Position numbers and translations under genes: made by a program. The notes beneath the pieces were generated by a model. The model did no database searches. It had not been told where the DNA came from and saw only the letters and a program-made list of their open reading frames with translations. A stretch of DNA of 61,084 bases from an uncultured Pseudomonadales bacterium. Lineage in GTDB: Bacteria; Pseudomonadota; Gammaproteobacteria; Pseudomonadales; Pseudohongiellaceae. Below are positions 60,083-61,084 of the stretch, piece by piece. The stretch spans positions 1 through 61,084 of the forward strand of contig CAJQHM010000072.1 of the NCBI GenBank assembly GCA_905478195.1. Direction: 5' to 3'. Position 1 is the stretch's first letter. Every line of letters starts with the position of its first letter.

Positions 60083-60937
60083 ATGAATATACTACACATC
60101 TCGGACATGCATTTTGGTCCCCGTCACTGGCAAGGCAATAATGAATTATTACTGCAGAAGCTAAACAGCTTTTCGGCGGATCTTCTGATAAATACTGGCG
60201 ATAACACGACAGATGCCCTCGAGAACGAGTTCAAAGCCGTGGGCAGCTTTCTGAAGTCGATTGATTGCAAGCACATCATTTCGATCCCGGGAAATCACGA
60301 TAAACGAAATATGCGCAGCGCCGATTATTTCCGTCAATATATCGAGGACATAGACGTCCTGCGGCCACTAGATCGCAACAATTGTAGAAAGAAAGGCATT
60401 TTCCTTGACGCGAATGTCAATGGCGTAAAAGACCATTTCACCGATATCAACTTTCTTAAAAATATCACAATCGACGGAGAGTCTGTGCTTGTAGTCTGCC
60501 TAGACTCCAGCGAGCTCTATGAGGACAACGGTTTCATAGATGCGGAAATGCTAAGAACAGTATCTGATGCAATTAGTAAAGCGACTTACGATCGAATAAT
60601 ACTTCTTAACCACCATCCTATCCTCGATACGGATTCAGACCCACTCTTCAATTCCAGAACCGTTATAGCATTCGTAATAAAGCACAATATAGAACACTTC
60701 TTCTGTGGGCATTCCCATCAGCTTTCGATCATGAGATCTACTGACCTGTATCACAATCATTCCTTTGCTCAATACAAGAATGGTTCGCTATCGAGCGCCA
60801 ATACTCCAAGCGATTCCAATATGTTTATGTACTACAAAAATTTTGGATCAGAAGAAATGAACATTCATGTCGTTCGGGCGATTGTTGATGGTGACTCCCT
60901 GAATTTCAAAGAAGAAGTAATTGCCGTTAATAACTAG
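60083..60937 (+). CDS. Calcineurin-like metallophosphoesterase (CpdA/Icc type)
   Basis: A 284-residue phosphoesterase with the five metal motifs in order: D-x-H in ISDMHFG (Asp8, His10), GDN at 39-41, GNHD at 70-73, NHHP near 176, and GHSH near 211. This is the layout of the 3',5'-cyclic-nucleotide phosphodiesterase-like family, though relatives also cut other phosphodiesters. No signal peptide. Two unusual inserts (about 110-130 and 225-245) make the substrate uncertain. An MFS transporter of the sugar-phosphate group starts 15 bases after its stop, so the two likely share a transcript. That link suggests phosphate-ester metabolism. Confidence 0.85.
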   Translation: MNILHISDMHFGPRHWQGNNELLLQKLNSFSADLLINTGDNTTDALENEFKAVGSFLKSIDCKHIISIPGNHDKRNMRSADYFRQYIEDIDVLRPLDRNNCRKKGIFLDANVNGVKDHFTDINFLKNITIDGESVLVVCLDSSELYEDNGFIDAEMLRTVSDAISKATYDRIILLNHHPILDTDSDPLFNSRTVIAFVIKHNIEHFFCGHSHQLSIMRSTDLYHNHSFAQYKNGSLSSANTPSDSNMFMYYKNFGSEEMNIHVVRAIVDGDSLNFKEEVIAVNN

Positions 60938-60952
60938 AGCAACAATACAATC

Positions 60953-61084
60953 ATGAGCAGCCTGGGCGCGCCGAACTTAGCCTGGGAAATGCGCATCGTC
61001 GTTAGTATGTGCTTGGGCTACGGGATGTTAATGCTTTGTAGAACGGTGGTAGGTGTCGCCGGTCCTGCGATGTTGGCTGACCCC
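60953..61084 (+). CDS. MFS transporter, start only (cut by window end)
   Basis: An open frame from ATG 60953 to the end of the window, 44 codons, beginning MSSLGAPNLAWEMR and continuing 'GYGMLMLCRTVVGVAGPAML'. The YG-x4-LCR pattern is like the first helix of the organophosphate:phosphate antiporter family (GlpT/UhpT type). Only the first helix is visible, so the subfamily is tentative. It lies 15 bases after the phosphoesterase. Confidence 0.55.
   Translation, partial: MSSLGAPNLAWEMRIVVSMCLGYGMLMLCRTVVGVAGPAMLADP

Overview
The window is a chromosomal segment of a gammaproteobacterium, most likely a marine member of the Pseudomonadales/Cellvibrionales side of the class. The evidence is gene order. 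The blocks priA / SPOR protein / hslV / hslU / DUF971 / ubiE, rpmE and mrcA next to pilM...pilQ-aroK-aroB-damX, dapB-carA-carB-greA, and rlmE-ftsH-folP-glmM-tpiA-secG-tRNA-Leu(GAG)-tRNA-fMet-rimP-nusA-infB-rbfA-truB-rpsO-pnp all follow that lineage's pattern. No phage, insertion sequence or CRISPR array was seen.

Layout. 0.1-6.6 kb (minus strand): ubiquinone methylation, the HslUV protease, a septal SPOR protein and the PriA helicase; argS, usually between the last two, is absent. 6.9-18.4 kb: a lone chorismate mutase, ribosomal protein L31, penicillin-binding protein 1A (minus strand), a collapsed type IV pilus locus in which the start of pilM is joined to the end of pilQ, shikimate genes aroK and aroB, a DamX-like ATPase/SPOR protein, hemE, folK, and an orphan TonB-receptor-like barrel with no plug. 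18.6-27.6 kb: comF, an acyl-CoA dehydrogenase, dapB, carA-carB behind a probable pyrimidine attenuator with a leader peptide, and greA. 27.6-43.7 kb: a long translation and RNA-metabolism block with two tRNAs.

43.7-61 kb is an accessory region. It starts with a gene-free stretch holding tRNA-like remnants. It then carries a two-gene exported cytochrome / copper-monooxygenase-like operon, a fused B12-dependent acyl-CoA mutase (IcmF), an alpha/beta hydrolase whose nucleophile position is alanine, a drug/metabolite transporter, a broken threonine dehydratase, a large TonB-dependent receptor divergent from an exported prolidase-like amidohydrolase, a methyltransferase, a small lipoprotein, a metallophosphoesterase, and the start of an MFS transporter cut by the window end.

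The most distinctive theme is loss by internal deletion. pilM/pilQ, the threonine dehydratase, probably the orphan barrel, and several tRNA-like fragments all keep their two ends but lack the middle. The best regulatory candidate is the promoter / leader peptide / terminator arrangement ahead of carA. I did not find a clearly new multi-gene defence or mobile system. The least characterised module is the exported haem/copper operon at 44.5-47.0 kb.
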